Source: Penelope pileata (taxonomy: Eukaryota > Chordata > Aves > Galliformes > Cracidae). Taken from it: a stretch of 64,000 nucleotides of DNA. Under the pieces are notes generated by a model, which did not search any database, was not told where the DNA came from, and saw nothing but the letters and a program-made list of their open reading frames with translations. The DNA lies in the NCBI GenBank assembly GCA_013396635.1, contig WBMW01005087.1, forward strand, positions 310,001 to 374,000. The letters run 5' to 3'. Of this stretch, positions 37,501 to 45,424 are shown piece by piece. The position numbers and the translations under genes were made by a program. Position 1 is the first letter of the stretch. The number at the start of each line of letters is the position of its first letter.

Positions 37501-40500
37501 TGTAGTTTTTTTCCTTGCAATTTCTACAATTTAAAGTTCTTTTGTCTAGGGGAACAAATACTCTGAAGGATAAGATGCACAGGCAAGAGATGTTCAAAGA
37601 TCTGATGTTCAAATGCAGCTGTATCGTATGTGCATGCATGCATGCAAATCAATACATCTGCCCTAACATGTAAACACTTCTAGAATTAATACCAAAATTT
37701 TCTTGCTGCAGCTGTACAACACATAACTTTTGGGAACACAAAAATAGTATATCCAATTTAATGCGTAGTGGAAATGGATAAAAGTAAGTATTCATTCAAT
37801 CTTTATCTTCCAAAAGTTAACACATTTAACCACAGTATCTTTATGTAACAAAAGCAGGAAGACTATCTTGTCTCAAGGAATTTTTCTGAATCAAAGCAAC
37901 ACTAAGCCAAACATTGGCTTAGAGGAAAAATACAATGGAATACGATTTCAGCACCACTTATCTCGGTTAGATTTTTTGTGATTAATTTTAATCTAGTGAT
38001 GCTAGAAAATTTCCTTTGTTCCCAACACTAAGGACCTTCCTTTTTATTCTCACACTGAAATGCTGATGTTTTACAGACCTCATCACAAGTTTAGAAATGG
38101 AATCAGCATTTTTTAGTAACTGCTGCATATGAACTAACTTTTGCCTCAAGCTTTTCCATCAGCTCCCGTTCAATCCTCTCCTTTTCAAGTCTTTCCACTT
38201 CTTCCTGTTCAGCTTGCAATCGAGCTTCCTCTGAAGATTGGGAAATACATCGAGACCATAATTAATTACATTTTGCTTATTAGAACCAGACATATTATTA
38301 TGTTATTAGTTGTAATGACAAAACGTGTAATAATAAGCAACATAAATGTATATCTGATATTGCCCAGAAATCTTTCAAATGAGATGAATTAATTGAATCA
38401 TAGTACTAAAATCTCCTACCTATGGCACTACCTCAATCAGCCCATGACAACACAGGGGAGAAAGGATCAGCACGCTCCCCTTCTCCACTCAGAAACAGTA
38501 ACAGGAGAGTCCTTGTCTTTACCTACAGCTTTAGCAGGCCCAGGCTCTTAATCCCACGTCTGCTGGGAAATTGCCCAAGTGGATCAGTCCCCAGCTACTC
38601 TTCTCCTTCCCTACATCCTTTGGTGGAAACTCCATCTTACAGTTATTTCTTCACTGAAATAGATGAATTTTTAGGCATGTCTCAGTGGCTCTCAGTCCTC
38701 CTCAGGATCAGCTGCACCTGATCGCAGTTTTTACCTGCCATAGGGACAGCAAAACTGGAGCAGACACCAACTCCCCCTGACAACAGGTGTACCCTGCCAG
38801 CCTTCTCAGGAAAAAGGCCTTCTCAGAGAATTTCTCCTACTGGTAACGAGGCTTGAGAGAAGGAAAACACAGGACACCGCATTTCCAACTCACAGACAAT
38901 ATTTCAAAATTAACGGTAAGAGAAGGGAAGAAAATCTAAATCTTCCTGCCACCCTCATCCCCAGGTGCCTAATCATGGCAGAAGTAGCTACAGGAAAAAG
39001 CATGGCTCTAACAGGAAAGTGAGATGTGGGAGGCAGTGACAGGTAACACAGAATTCAGCCCACAGAGAAGAGAGGTGAAAATTTGTATTTTGTGAAATAC
39101 AAAAGTAGTATCAGTGTAATATGTAATAAAATAACTGATCGGTGCCATCACATTCCTTGTAAATGAAGTGCACAGTACCTTCCTCTTTCAGCCTCCTTTC
39201 CTCCTCTTCTTTCTGCAGTCTCAGTTTTTCAGCTTTGTCAACTTTGTCTTTGGATTTCTTGTTTGCAACAAATCAAAAAAATCAAATATCAGTACTATTT
39301 TAATAAAGCTGGGGAGGTATTCACCCTCTATAACTCTGCCCATCTAATGTGATCCCTGAATAAAGATTTTAGACTTCCTACACTGCCACTGAAGCCTCCA
39401 GCAAGGCAATACACGTCCCAGACACCATTTTTCTTCCCATTTTCACGGTGCAATGCATGCTCTTAAAGCTATTACAGGTAGGTTGCTCCAAAAGTAATGC
39501 CTCCTATTTGTTTCCCTGGAAATTACAACAGATAGAAAGAGCACAATAACATTATTTGATAGAGACAATTCTCAGCTACAAAACATAGATTTTCAACATA
39601 GTCACCACTGTGCATTTTCACCAGCGACGAAGAAGAGCCTGCATGCTGTGCTTGTAAAATATCTGCACCAGCAGAGGGGGCCCACTGTTTCACAGCTGCT
39701 ATGATGGTGTCATTGCTAGGAAAATGTTGCCCACGCAGTCCATCTTTCATCAGCACAAACAGATGGAAGTCAGAAGGCACCAAATCCAGACTGTAGGGTG
39801 GGTGTGGCAGGACAGTCCAGCCAAGACTGGCCATGTGCTCCATGGGGCCTGGCGGTATCGTGTTGCAAGAGAAAGGTTGTCTTCTTCTCTGGCCTAGCTC
39901 TGGAAGTTGGAGCCTTCAGCTTAGTCAGCATTGCGATGCAGCAGTCAGAGTGGATGGTTTGTCCAGGTTCCAGGAAATCCAGAAGGATCACTCCTTTCCT
40001 ATCCCAAAAGACAGTGTACATTGCTTTACCCGCTGAGGGCTGCATCTTGAACTTTTTCTTTGATAAGGAATTCATGTCGTCACTCCATGGACTGCCATTT
40101 TGACTCTGGCTTGTAGTGTTGACACCATATATTGTCATCTGTAATGATGCCATCAGGAAACCGTCACCTTCAGCCTCGTATCGGTTCAATAGGTCCTGTG
40201 GTGTTCTTTCTGTTCCTGTGTGAGCATTTGTGGGTTCAGCTGGCACAAACTTTGTGATATTCCAACGTTGCCACCATCGTTTCCAATGCATTGAAGCAGA
40301 TACTCAGCTCTGTACAGTTTCCTTATCATAATCTGCCAATTCACATGGATGAGCTGATTGAGACACTCTTCATTTTGTGGTGTGACAGCTGTGCATGGCC
40401 ATCCAGAATGTGGCTTGTCTTTCACGTCACTGTCACCACTGCTGAAACGCAGCACCCACCGCCTCACTGTGCTCACATCCACTGTTTTGTCTCTGTAAAC

Positions 40501-42339
40501 GTGCAGCAAGCATCGATGAATGTCAGTGGGTGCCATTTTTTTCCACATGGACGAATTCAGTTACATAGCTTTGCTTTGCTGAATTCACAGCCAACAGCGT
40601 TGTTTGAGTGGGACAGAGCCTGCATTTTTTTTTGTACACATGAGGAAAAAAAATGTATTTTGCATGGGCTCCAGCATCAGGAGAAAACAAGAAGGCCAGA
40701 AGACTAAATTATGGTTGAAAGCAAAACTACGGGTGACAAATGACAAGATACCACGGAAAAGGAATGACTTGCACTTGGTGGTGTATGTGTGCACTGGCTG
40801 AACAACAGCTTTCTGCTGCTGACGCAAGTGAAAGAAATTCAAAGAACGCTCACGTTTGTTTTTTCAAACAAGAGAAAATACGAAATGTGATTGGGTTTAG
40901 TAGACATGGCAATGTGAAGAGAGGAGGAGATGCAAAATCTGTTTAGGCAGCTAATCTGGATGCTGCATTTCTGAAAGCTGAAATTAGGAGCCTAAGCCCC
41001 CCACACCACCACTGGTGAGAGACAAGCACTTGCAAGGGCTCCATCTGAGAAGGTAAAATGCCTAAAACAGTGTGACTGTCATCCACAGTGTCAGCAGGTA
41101 ATGCACTTGGATGGTACCACAATGTACCCAAGGACCAAAGGTATCTGTCAGGAACGCAATCCCGCTCTGCAGGAGAGAAATGGCTGCAGAATGGTACCGG
41201 AACCACACAGCAGTGTGGTACCCCTCTTGCAGAGCTGTAAATGAGGCAAGAGAGAATGATCCAACGCTGCTGACACCAAGTGAGAACTTTGGTCCAAAAA
41301 GCTGCAAAGGAACCCATGGTACCAGGAAGTTTTCCCACCCATGCCACCTCAGTATTCTTCATAACGGGGTAAATGTCATTATAGTGAACCAACTTGCAGC
41401 TAACTTAGCAATGAATAAGGAGTGCCTTTGTCATTCCTTACACATCGAGTGTTCTGCAGACTCTTCCGCCACCTTTTGATTCTGACTGGTCCATTTCCAG
41501 CTACGTGTAACTACTCGGAAAGCTGCTCACTTCACGTGACTTTGCACAGCAATGAACAAACGCACGAATGTGACCTGGAACACAAAGCCTACCACAAAGC
41601 TCCAGCAAAACACATGGTGCGAGTTCAGCGCCCACAACAAGCGTACACCCAGCAGGCTTAGCCTGTTTGTTTTTAAACAGCACTGTTGGGTCCAGACCCT
41701 GGGCCGCACTACCTTTACTACGACAAAAAGTCTTAAAAATGTTGGTTCTTTTTTTTACTGTTGGGTCCAGAAGTTGATGAGTTCCTTAACTTCAGCCCGA
41801 GGCACTTGGCAGCATTACTCATGGCACTCATGGAGGAGCAGCACTGTCCTGGCCGGGTGCGAGGGGACTGATAGCGACCAGGGTTCTCACCTACCCACCT
41901 TGTTTTTCTTCTTTGCACCCTAGAAGTTCAGGGAAGAAAACAAAGGAAAGCAGGCGTCAGAGAAGGGGGCAGGGAGCACACCGAGCAGCCAGGACAGCCG
42001 GGATGGCTCTGTACCGTTACAGGGGACGAGCTGCCCAGGAAGGATAACGGCAACCACCTCAGCAGGGCGGCCGAGCAGCGCGCCCCGCCCCGCCCCGGCT
42101 GACCGGGCCCGGCCGCAGCCGCCCCACAGCAGCGGCTCCACTTATCCCCAGCGTTAAAGCTGTAACAAACACCAACAAGTCCAAACCGCTATTTTAGCCA
42201 AAAAATAGCTGTGCGCTGCTCTCACTTTCACGGAACTGCACCGCGGATAGATGCGCGCTCGGCACGGACTAATTACCCCCGGTAACTAATTAAGGAGACT
42301 CCCCCCAGCGCCCGGTCGCCCCCGGCTCGCCCTCACCAT
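19279..42339 (-). CDS. DNAI7: DNAI7 (CASC1), axonemal dynein-associated ciliary protein, one exon cut by an N
   Basis: Coding exons in transcript order: 42339-42337, 41919-41899, 39257-39179, 38230-38139, 37159-37058, 34371-34234, 30982-30836, 29449-29346, 28222-27937, 25848-25743, 23559-23390, 22326-22182, 21417-21312 (cut by N at 21311), 20926-20759, 20547-20434, 19554-19279. Phases join without stops and about 685 codons are visible (human about 716). The protein starts with a Lys-rich segment and a Glu/Arg/Lys coiled coil (EKLRLQKEEEERRLKEE), then the Casc1 family blocks such as CDGSPDP, IKDKSVTFCIWANLKKK, RFVPVGGVYHMDALQIPPQ, QWRTDGITNITY, YQQMALLASAFAFGWSKWNL and FHSTLYHML-like ELHSTLYHMLKDFAS. 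The family functions with inner-arm axonemal dyneins in motile cilia. The Met codon is the last codon of exon 1 (ATG|gtgagg). Exon 28222-27937 carries a long acidic, Pro/Glu-rich insert that is probably poorly conserved. Confidence 0.93.
21311..21311. other. Undetermined base, probable collapsed assembly gap in DNAI7 exon
   Basis: The DNAI7 exon read from 21417 down to 21312 runs ...IALLQ(D) straight into this N. On the far side the reading loses all similarity to the family. The next exon found (20926-20759) starts after a family segment of some 30-40 residues that is not present anywhere between. A single N standing in for missing sequence explains both facts better than a real exon loss. 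Confidence 0.7.
24088..24137. repeat. AT-rich imperfect repeat in DNAI7 intron
   Basis: The nonamer tctacgtat occurs in direct duplicate, followed by tataatacata units repeated twice. This is simple AT-rich sequence without coding potential. Confidence 0.7.
26690..26790 (+). repeat. CR1 LINE 3'-terminal fragment (about 100 bp)
   Basis: Plus-strand CR1 end: 'gggagctggactaggtgacc', then 'ttccttccaactcaaacaac', then terminal octamers 'tctatgattctatg'. It lies in the DNAI7 intron, in antisense orientation to the gene. Confidence 0.88.
26880..27110 (+). repeat. CR1 LINE 3'-end fragment (about 230 bp)
   Basis: Plus-strand CR1 of a different subfamily from the neighbour: 'gttcaggttggacatcac', 'gttcttcaccagagggtgg', 'cacaggctgcccagggcagt', 'ggtcccttccaactcgg' and end 'attctatgattccatgg'. 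It begins about 90 bp after the end of the preceding CR1, in the same orientation. Confidence 0.9.
27937..28222 (-). CDS. DNAI7: DNAI7 exon with conserved core and acidic linker
   Basis: The largest internal exon (286 nt) enters in phase 2 after the exon ending 29346. The first third holds conserved LPRSLAVSSIAVRILHTRYDHVSPL-type sequence (residues of the Casc1 family core). The remainder is a Glu/Pro/Gln-rich low-complexity linker ending DERN at the donor gtagga. The linker has no predicted fold and differs in length and content from what I recall of the mammalian proteins. Confidence 0.88.
29082..29140. repeat. TC/TA microsatellite
   Basis: Alternating tctctcta then tatata/tgtatatacata sequence, with partial self-complementarity around 29090-29130. 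Confidence 0.85.
30639..30786 (-). repeat. CR1 LINE 3'-end fragment, minus orientation
   Basis: On the plus strand it reads 'agaatcacagaatggcccgg', 'gttggaagggaccccaagg', ending near 'catccaacctggccttgaat', which is the reverse complement of a CR1 tail. It lies only about 50 bp downstream (in transcript sense) of the 5' splice site of the DNAI7 exon 30982-30836, in sense orientation with the gene. Confidence 0.9.
33398..33557 (-). repeat. CR1 LINE 3'-end fragment, minus orientation
   Basis: Reverse-complement CR1 tail. It has repeated terminal octamers ('cagaaccacagaatcatgga', 'atcacagaatggtttggg'), then 'cggaagggacctctaaag', the 'gccacgggcagggttgcca' block and 'catccaacctggccttgaat'. Confidence 0.9.
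35776..36402 (-). mobile_element. GC-rich insert, possible solo LTR, unclassified
   Basis: A GC-rich island of about 620 bp sits in an AT-rich DNAI7 intron. Read on the minus strand it begins TGTCATGGTGGCCG (36402 downward), a start typical of avian LTRs. It then has a CACCC element, a strong TATA box (CCCTATAAAAAGGG at 36334-36321) and, 46 nt later, the ATG of a 143-codon ORF (36275-35844) rich in Glu, Gln, Arg and Lys that I do not recognise. Near its far end lies an imperfect 24-bp duplication of 'ggggacaata(t)gggatcaata' (35809-35849). No target-site duplication, poly-A or primer-binding site was identified, so LTR status is an inference. A retrocopy or an unknown repeat are alternatives. 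Confidence 0.4.
37058..39257 (-). CDS. DNAI7: DNAI7 N-terminal coiled-coil exons (three exons)
   Basis: Exons 39257-39179, 38230-38139 and 37159-37058 encode about 91 continuous residues with almost only Glu, Lys, Arg, Gln, Leu and Ala. They include KVDKAEKLRLQKEEEERR and DLERREFELAELHSLEEKF. This is the helical N-terminal domain of the Casc1 family. The donor of 39179 is gtactg, and the acceptor before 39257 is weak (caaacaag) but preserves the frame, as does the preceding 21-nt exon. Confidence 0.9.
39479..40620 (-). mobile_element. Galluhop-like mariner element, truncated
   Basis: The left end is TA (39479-39480) followed by the terminal sequence 'ggttgctccaaaagtaatgc' (39481 on), the 3' end relative to the transposase gene. 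The transposase reads on the minus strand. No matching inverted repeat was found on the right side between 40560 and 40960, so the element's own 5' end is lost or too diverged to see. The right boundary is therefore approximate. It is inserted in the DNAI7 intron between exons 41919-41899 and 39257-39179, in sense with the gene. Confidence 0.87.
39560..40548 (-). pseudogene. mariner transposase pseudogene
   Basis: Three overlapping frames carry pieces of one mariner transposase. 40548-about 40190 has the N-terminal helix-turn-helix region (STVRRWVLRFSSGDSDVKDK...SGWPCTAVTPQNEE). A middle frame has SKKKFKMQPSAGKAMYTVFW, FLEPGQTIHSD and the second catalytic block LLQHDTARPH. The last frame has HPPYSLDLVPSDFHLF, the third catalytic Asp of the D,D34D triad. 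The first catalytic Asp region (ITDD-IWCQH-like, about 40140) is in another frame from its neighbours. At least two frameshifts exist, so no active enzyme can be made. Confidence 0.87.
41682..41772. repeat. 15-bp direct repeat pair
   Basis: The sequence actgttgggtccaga occurs around 41684-41698 and again around 41757-41771, with about 58 bp of unrelated sequence between. It could be a local duplication. It lies in DNAI7 intron 2, some 130 bp from the 21-nt exon. Confidence 0.6.
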
Positions 42340-42350
42340 GGCGCCGCCGC

Positions 42351-42364
42351 GTTGCCATGGCGAC
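42351..42364. promoter_or_regulatory. RFX X-box (GTTGCC-AT-GGCGAC)
   Basis: Each half fits the consensus RYYNYY-N(1-3)-RRNRAC. The site lies 12-25 nt upstream of the DNAI7 start codon on the minus strand. X-boxes bound by RFX factors are typical of promoters of ciliary genes, which suits the axonemal role of DNAI7. The motif also contains an upstream ATG on the minus strand (42358-42356). Confidence 0.7.
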
Positions 42365-42413
42365 GGCCCGCGCACTCCCTCTGCCGGCTGCCGCGTTACG
42401 ACGGTGCCTCGCG

Positions 42414-42448
42414 TTACGGCCGCGCCGTAAAGCAGCGCGCTTTACGGC
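42414..42448. promoter_or_regulatory. Nested perfect inverted repeats in the shared promoter
   Basis: TTACGGC (42414-42420), CGC, GCCGTAA (42424-42430) is a 7-bp perfect inverted repeat. The second arm extends into GCCGTAAAGC (42424-42433), which is perfectly complementary to GCTTTACGGC (42439-42448) across the 5-nt spacer AGCGC. Either pairing can form but not both. The site may bind a dimeric factor or form a cruciform/hairpin. No factor is assigned. Confidence 0.6.
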
Positions 42449-42620
42449 AGGGCGCGGAGCGGGTGAGGCGCTGACCTTCCCCTTCCCTTCTCGGCGGGCG
42501 GGGGCGGCGGGGGGAGCGGGGTGCAGCTGGAGGAGCCTGGCTGGGGGCTGCGCTGTGGGAAGCGAGGCTGGGGTTTGCTGGCTTCCGCGAGAGGCTGACG
42601 TCACACTGGTTGCTGTTCAG

Positions 42621-42669
42621 GCGAAGTAGGAGCGTTCACCCGAGAGCTGAGAGTTGAGTGAAATGGGAG
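42621..42669 (+). other. ETFRF1: ETFRF1 5' UTR portion of first coding exon
   Basis: The acceptor 'ggttgctgttcag' ends at 42620. The exon then runs 49 nt to the ETFRF1 ATG. It includes an out-of-frame ATG at 42663 with a good context (G at -3, G at +4). Confidence 0.6.
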
Positions 42670-43037
42670 ATGGCCAGTTCTTTGAGGGGCGAAGTGCTGA
42701 ACCTGTACAAAAATGTAAGTGTCTGAAATGCCACCGGCGCCTTCCTTGGCTGGACAGAGCCCTTCTAGTCTGAAGTCTGTCTGAAAGAGAGAAAAAATCT
42801 TTTTTTTGTTCCCCCTTGAAGCTGCTGTACCTCGGGAGGGAGTACCCCAAAGGAGCAGAGTACTTCAGGAGCCGCCTGAGAGCAGCTTTTCTGAAGAACA
42901 GGGACGTGAAAGACCCTGAAAAAATCAAGCAGCTGATTGCGCGAGGAGAGTTTGTTATCAAGGAGCTGGAGGCCCTGTACTTCCTGAGGAAGTACAGGGC
43001 CATGAAGCAGCGCTACTACCGCGAGGAGGGGCCGTAG
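42670..43037 (+). CDS. ETFRF1: ETFRF1 (LYRM5), LYR-motif mitochondrial electron-transfer flavoprotein regulator
   Basis: Two coding exons, 42670-42714 and 42822-43037, join in phase 0 into 86 codons plus TAG. The donor is gtaagt and the acceptor ccccttgaag. The protein begins MASSLRGEVLNLYKN and continues with the LYLGREYPKGAEYF segment (the LYR-type tyrosine motif), basic helices with FLKNRDVKDPEKIKQLI, and the strongly conserved KELEALYFLRKYRAMKQRYY near the end. Human ETFRF1 is about 88-90 aa, so this is full length. The family acts in the mitochondrial matrix by binding the electron-transfer flavoprotein and displacing FAD. It is transcribed head to head with DNAI7 from the CpG island. 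Confidence 0.95.
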
Positions 43038-43092
43038 CCGCGCACCTGGCTGCGCGGCCACCGGAGCAGCTGAGACCGCCCACGGCACGAGA

Positions 43093-43098
43093 AATAAA
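43093..43098 (+). terminator. ETFRF1: ETFRF1 polyadenylation signal AATAAA
   Basis: A canonical signal 56 nt after the ETFRF1 stop codon, giving a compact transcript. A T/G-rich element (tttggggtttgcgttgtgtg, about 43155-43175) follows at a reasonable downstream distance. Confidence 0.8.
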
Positions 43099-43582
43099 CC
43101 CTTCCAACCCGTCTAAAGCAGGACTTTGCTTGCCCTTAAGGAGGCGTTAGAAAGGTTTGGGGTTTGCGTTGTGTGGGTAACGGTTCTTTCTCAGCTTCTT
43201 TTGCCCTCCTTGAGCCGCAGCTTCACGTGTGGGAGTAACTCTGCAGGCAGCCGTGGCAGCGCGATGGCGTCGCCTCATACGTGCCCGACAGGCGGCTCCT
43301 GGCGTCCTGCAGCCGCTGCGCCCTGCAGTGCTGGCTTGACGTGCTGCGTGCCTCTTATCACCGAGGGATTGAGCCGGGTTGGAAAGCCTTCCATGTCCCA
43401 TGAATCCCTTCCGCCACAGCTCAGCACCTTCTCAGAAGGAAAGCAGGCTTTTAAAAATCTCGGCAATACCTGCTTAGCGTGCAGGACTGCCATCAGCAGA
43501 CTGACAGAGGCACCGTCTTACCGCGTTACAAAGAACCCGGGGGGTCAGGAAGGGGATGGAGCGGAACGGTCATGGTTTCAGT

Positions 43583-44250
43583 CAGGGGTGCCCAACCTTT
43601 TGGCTTGCCTGGGCCGCACTGAGTGAAGAGGAATTGTCTTGGTCTGCACATTTATACATTAACTGCATTATATATTACAACTAACAAAAATCATTAATAT
43701 TTTTAATTAAAACATAAGAAAGAGCAACAGAAACATAAAACTAGTGGGATATTTGACCTCGTTTCTGTGAAACTAATGCATCCACCTGGTTCAATGGAAG
43801 CAACTGCAATCCGTAGTGAGTTCTGAAGGTGCTCATCAGAAATTTTTGAAAAAAATTCCCTCTTCCTGCACTTCATCCTTGAAAGCAGCTGATCACCAGC
43901 GTACGTCCTGCCAAAAAGCGATGATCTGAGTAAGTCGCAATCACGAAGCGAGGGCTGTGTTTCTCTGGTAAGGTGGGCCTCATAAAAGTCCAGTGGAGAG
44001 ACAGCATCAAATTTTTCTTTGAGTTGAATGTCTGATTGCAACTCTGTGCGTTCCATTTGAAAATTTGCAGGTAATATGTTTCTGTCAACTGAAAGTGGAG
44101 TCACACGTATACCAGAAAATTGATCATTTTCCTACAATCTTGAAACCTATTCTCAAATTCCGTTATCAAAATGGAAGGCAAGGCTGCGTACTTCTTGCTG
44201 TTCACAGGGCTGTGTTTAGCCAATGTATCAGAGAACTATTTGCATAACTT
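43583..44250 (-). mobile_element. hAT (Charlie-like) DNA transposon remnant
   Basis: The left end begins with the typical Charlie terminal sequence 'caggggtgcccaaccttttg' at 43583, followed by 'gggccgcactg'. The body carries the C-terminal part of a hAT transposase on the minus strand. No matching inverted terminus (ending ...gcacccctg) is seen on the right, so the element is truncated there and the right edge is approximate. A possible 8-bp target site at the left is gtttcagt (43575-43582), unmatched at the right. Confidence 0.85.
43750..44210 (-). pseudogene. hAT/Charlie transposase C-terminal pseudogene
   Basis: Minus-strand translation shows the hAT dimerisation region: NFQMERTELQSDIQLKEKF, VSPLDFYEAHLTRETQPSL, SSLFGRTYAGDQLLSRMK and ISDEHLQNSLRIAVASIEP. 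Upstream, a piece LPSILITEFENRFQDCRK belongs to the same protein in another frame. A shift near 44105 separates them. The similarity is to the GTF2IRD2/ZBED/Charlie group of transposases, recognised from memory of the pattern. Confidence 0.83.
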
Positions 44251-44554
44251 GAGTTAGCGCTGCGCCCTCCCCTTGCCCTGGCTGCAGCTCAGTGCCAGCT
44301 GCTGAGGGACGGGTGTGGGGCCGGGCTGGGTGTGCCTGGTGGGAGTACTTAGACCCCAGAGACAATTCTTGCAGCTACTGATTCCTGATGCTGTAGCAGG
44401 AGTTTAGAACTTGATCCTCTCCTATGGAGGAGAACTTTGACCCTGCCTGGTTGCTTCAGGGCGAAGTCTTTGGTACACTTTGGCTCAATGAGCAAGTTGC
44501 TATATTAACTAACCGTTCCTCTGTATATGCTCTGTTTGTTTGTTTTTCCCATAG

Positions 44555-44599
44555 AACTAAATGACACTTGAGATGGAAGAGATAATCCTTGAAATACAG
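44555..44599 (+). other. Orphan splice-flanked exon candidate
   Basis: The sequence has a textbook acceptor ('ttgtttgtttttcccatag' ending 44554) and a textbook donor ('atacag|gtaagt' at 44599/44600), bounding 45 nt on the plus strand. It lies about 1.5 kb beyond the ETFRF1 polyadenylation signal. It contains an in-frame stop in one frame and ATGGAAGAGATAATCC in another. It could be an alternative 3' exon of ETFRF1, part of a non-coding RNA antisense to the KRAS tail, or a chance match. Confidence 0.35.
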
Positions 44600-45424
44600 G
44601 TAAGTAATCACTGCAGCAGAACTGCTGGCAACAGCAGCAGTCTTTACATGAGTAAATTGCAGAAAAGCAAAACAAATAATTAAGGCAAATTAGAGAGCAG
44701 GCTACCTTAAGATGCGCACTTCAGTTTGTAGCACCACATTGATCTGAGAAAGCCCTTCCACATCACCTGGATTTATTAATTCCTCTACAATATCTTGAGG
44801 TTAAAACCTGTTCTGAACAAATACCTCTATATACAAAGCTTCACTCACTCTTTTCAGTGACTGGTAAAAGGTTAACCAGATGTGCTCACAGACACCAAGG
44901 GCCAACCTGCAGGTCTGCACAGCAGTAGCAGCAAGTCTGCAGGATTTTTCCCCATAGGACACAGTCAGCGCTAAGGCAATGTCTTTATTTTCTGTAAGGT
45001 TACAGAAGGCATTTGATAGAGGAGAATGTGCACAGCTGGGAACGAGTACAGAATGGATCTGCTGGCTGTTTCAGACCTGCAGCCAAGTTCAGGTAGAGTC
45101 TGCCCTAAGAGTAAGGAAAGTCAGGTCCCTGAGTGTGGCTGGGAGCCCTGGGCCCTCGATTCAGGAAGGAGATGTCAGCAGGCACTAGCAAGCTCACCTA
45201 AGGCAAGGCCTTGCTCAGAGCACAGAACCAGCATGGAACCGTGTTACAAATCATTGTGTCAGCCCCTCCCAGAGGGGCAAAGGAACCACCTTCATGGCAG
45301 GCAGTGAAAAGTACAAAAAAATCTGCTGCAAACAGTTGCCAGACACATGCACGTAGTTGGATACTCCACTGCATAGGTGAGACGCAGAAGTTCTTGGAGA
45401 GAAAAGCAAAGAGGGGCAGAAGCT
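44600..45424. other. Intergenic stretch between ETFRF1 and KRAS 3' ends
   Basis: I see no gene, repeat family or RNA structure here. The ORFs of 69-93 codons at 44979-45432 lack similarity and splice support. Confidence 0.5.

Larger units (their letters stand above)
41960..42620. promoter_or_regulatory. CpG-island bidirectional promoter of DNAI7 and ETFRF1
   Basis: CpG density is far above the rest of the window. GC boxes (ccccgccccgccccgg, about 42081-42096) and repeated TTACG/CGTAA elements are present. DNAI7 coding starts at 42339 on the minus strand, and the ETFRF1 coding exon begins at 42621 on the plus strand. There is no TATA box at either start, as usual for CpG-island promoters. A first non-coding ETFRF1 exon could end at the donor gg|gtgagg at 42462-42463. 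Confidence 0.85.

Noticed and set aside
40943..41392. 149-codon minus ORF near the mariner
   Set aside because: It is outside the element and matches no transposase or gene. It lies in the DNAI7 intron between exons 41919-41899 and 39257-39179.
42290..42629. Arg/Ala-rich ORFs in the CpG island on both strands
   Set aside because: These are typical high-GC chance frames (no stops in CG-rich DNA). The real starts of DNAI7 and ETFRF1 explain the region.
43126..43626. 166-codon plus ORF downstream of ETFRF1
   Set aside because: It starts after the ETFRF1 poly-A signal and has no recognisable domain. Its end falls in the hAT terminal repeat.
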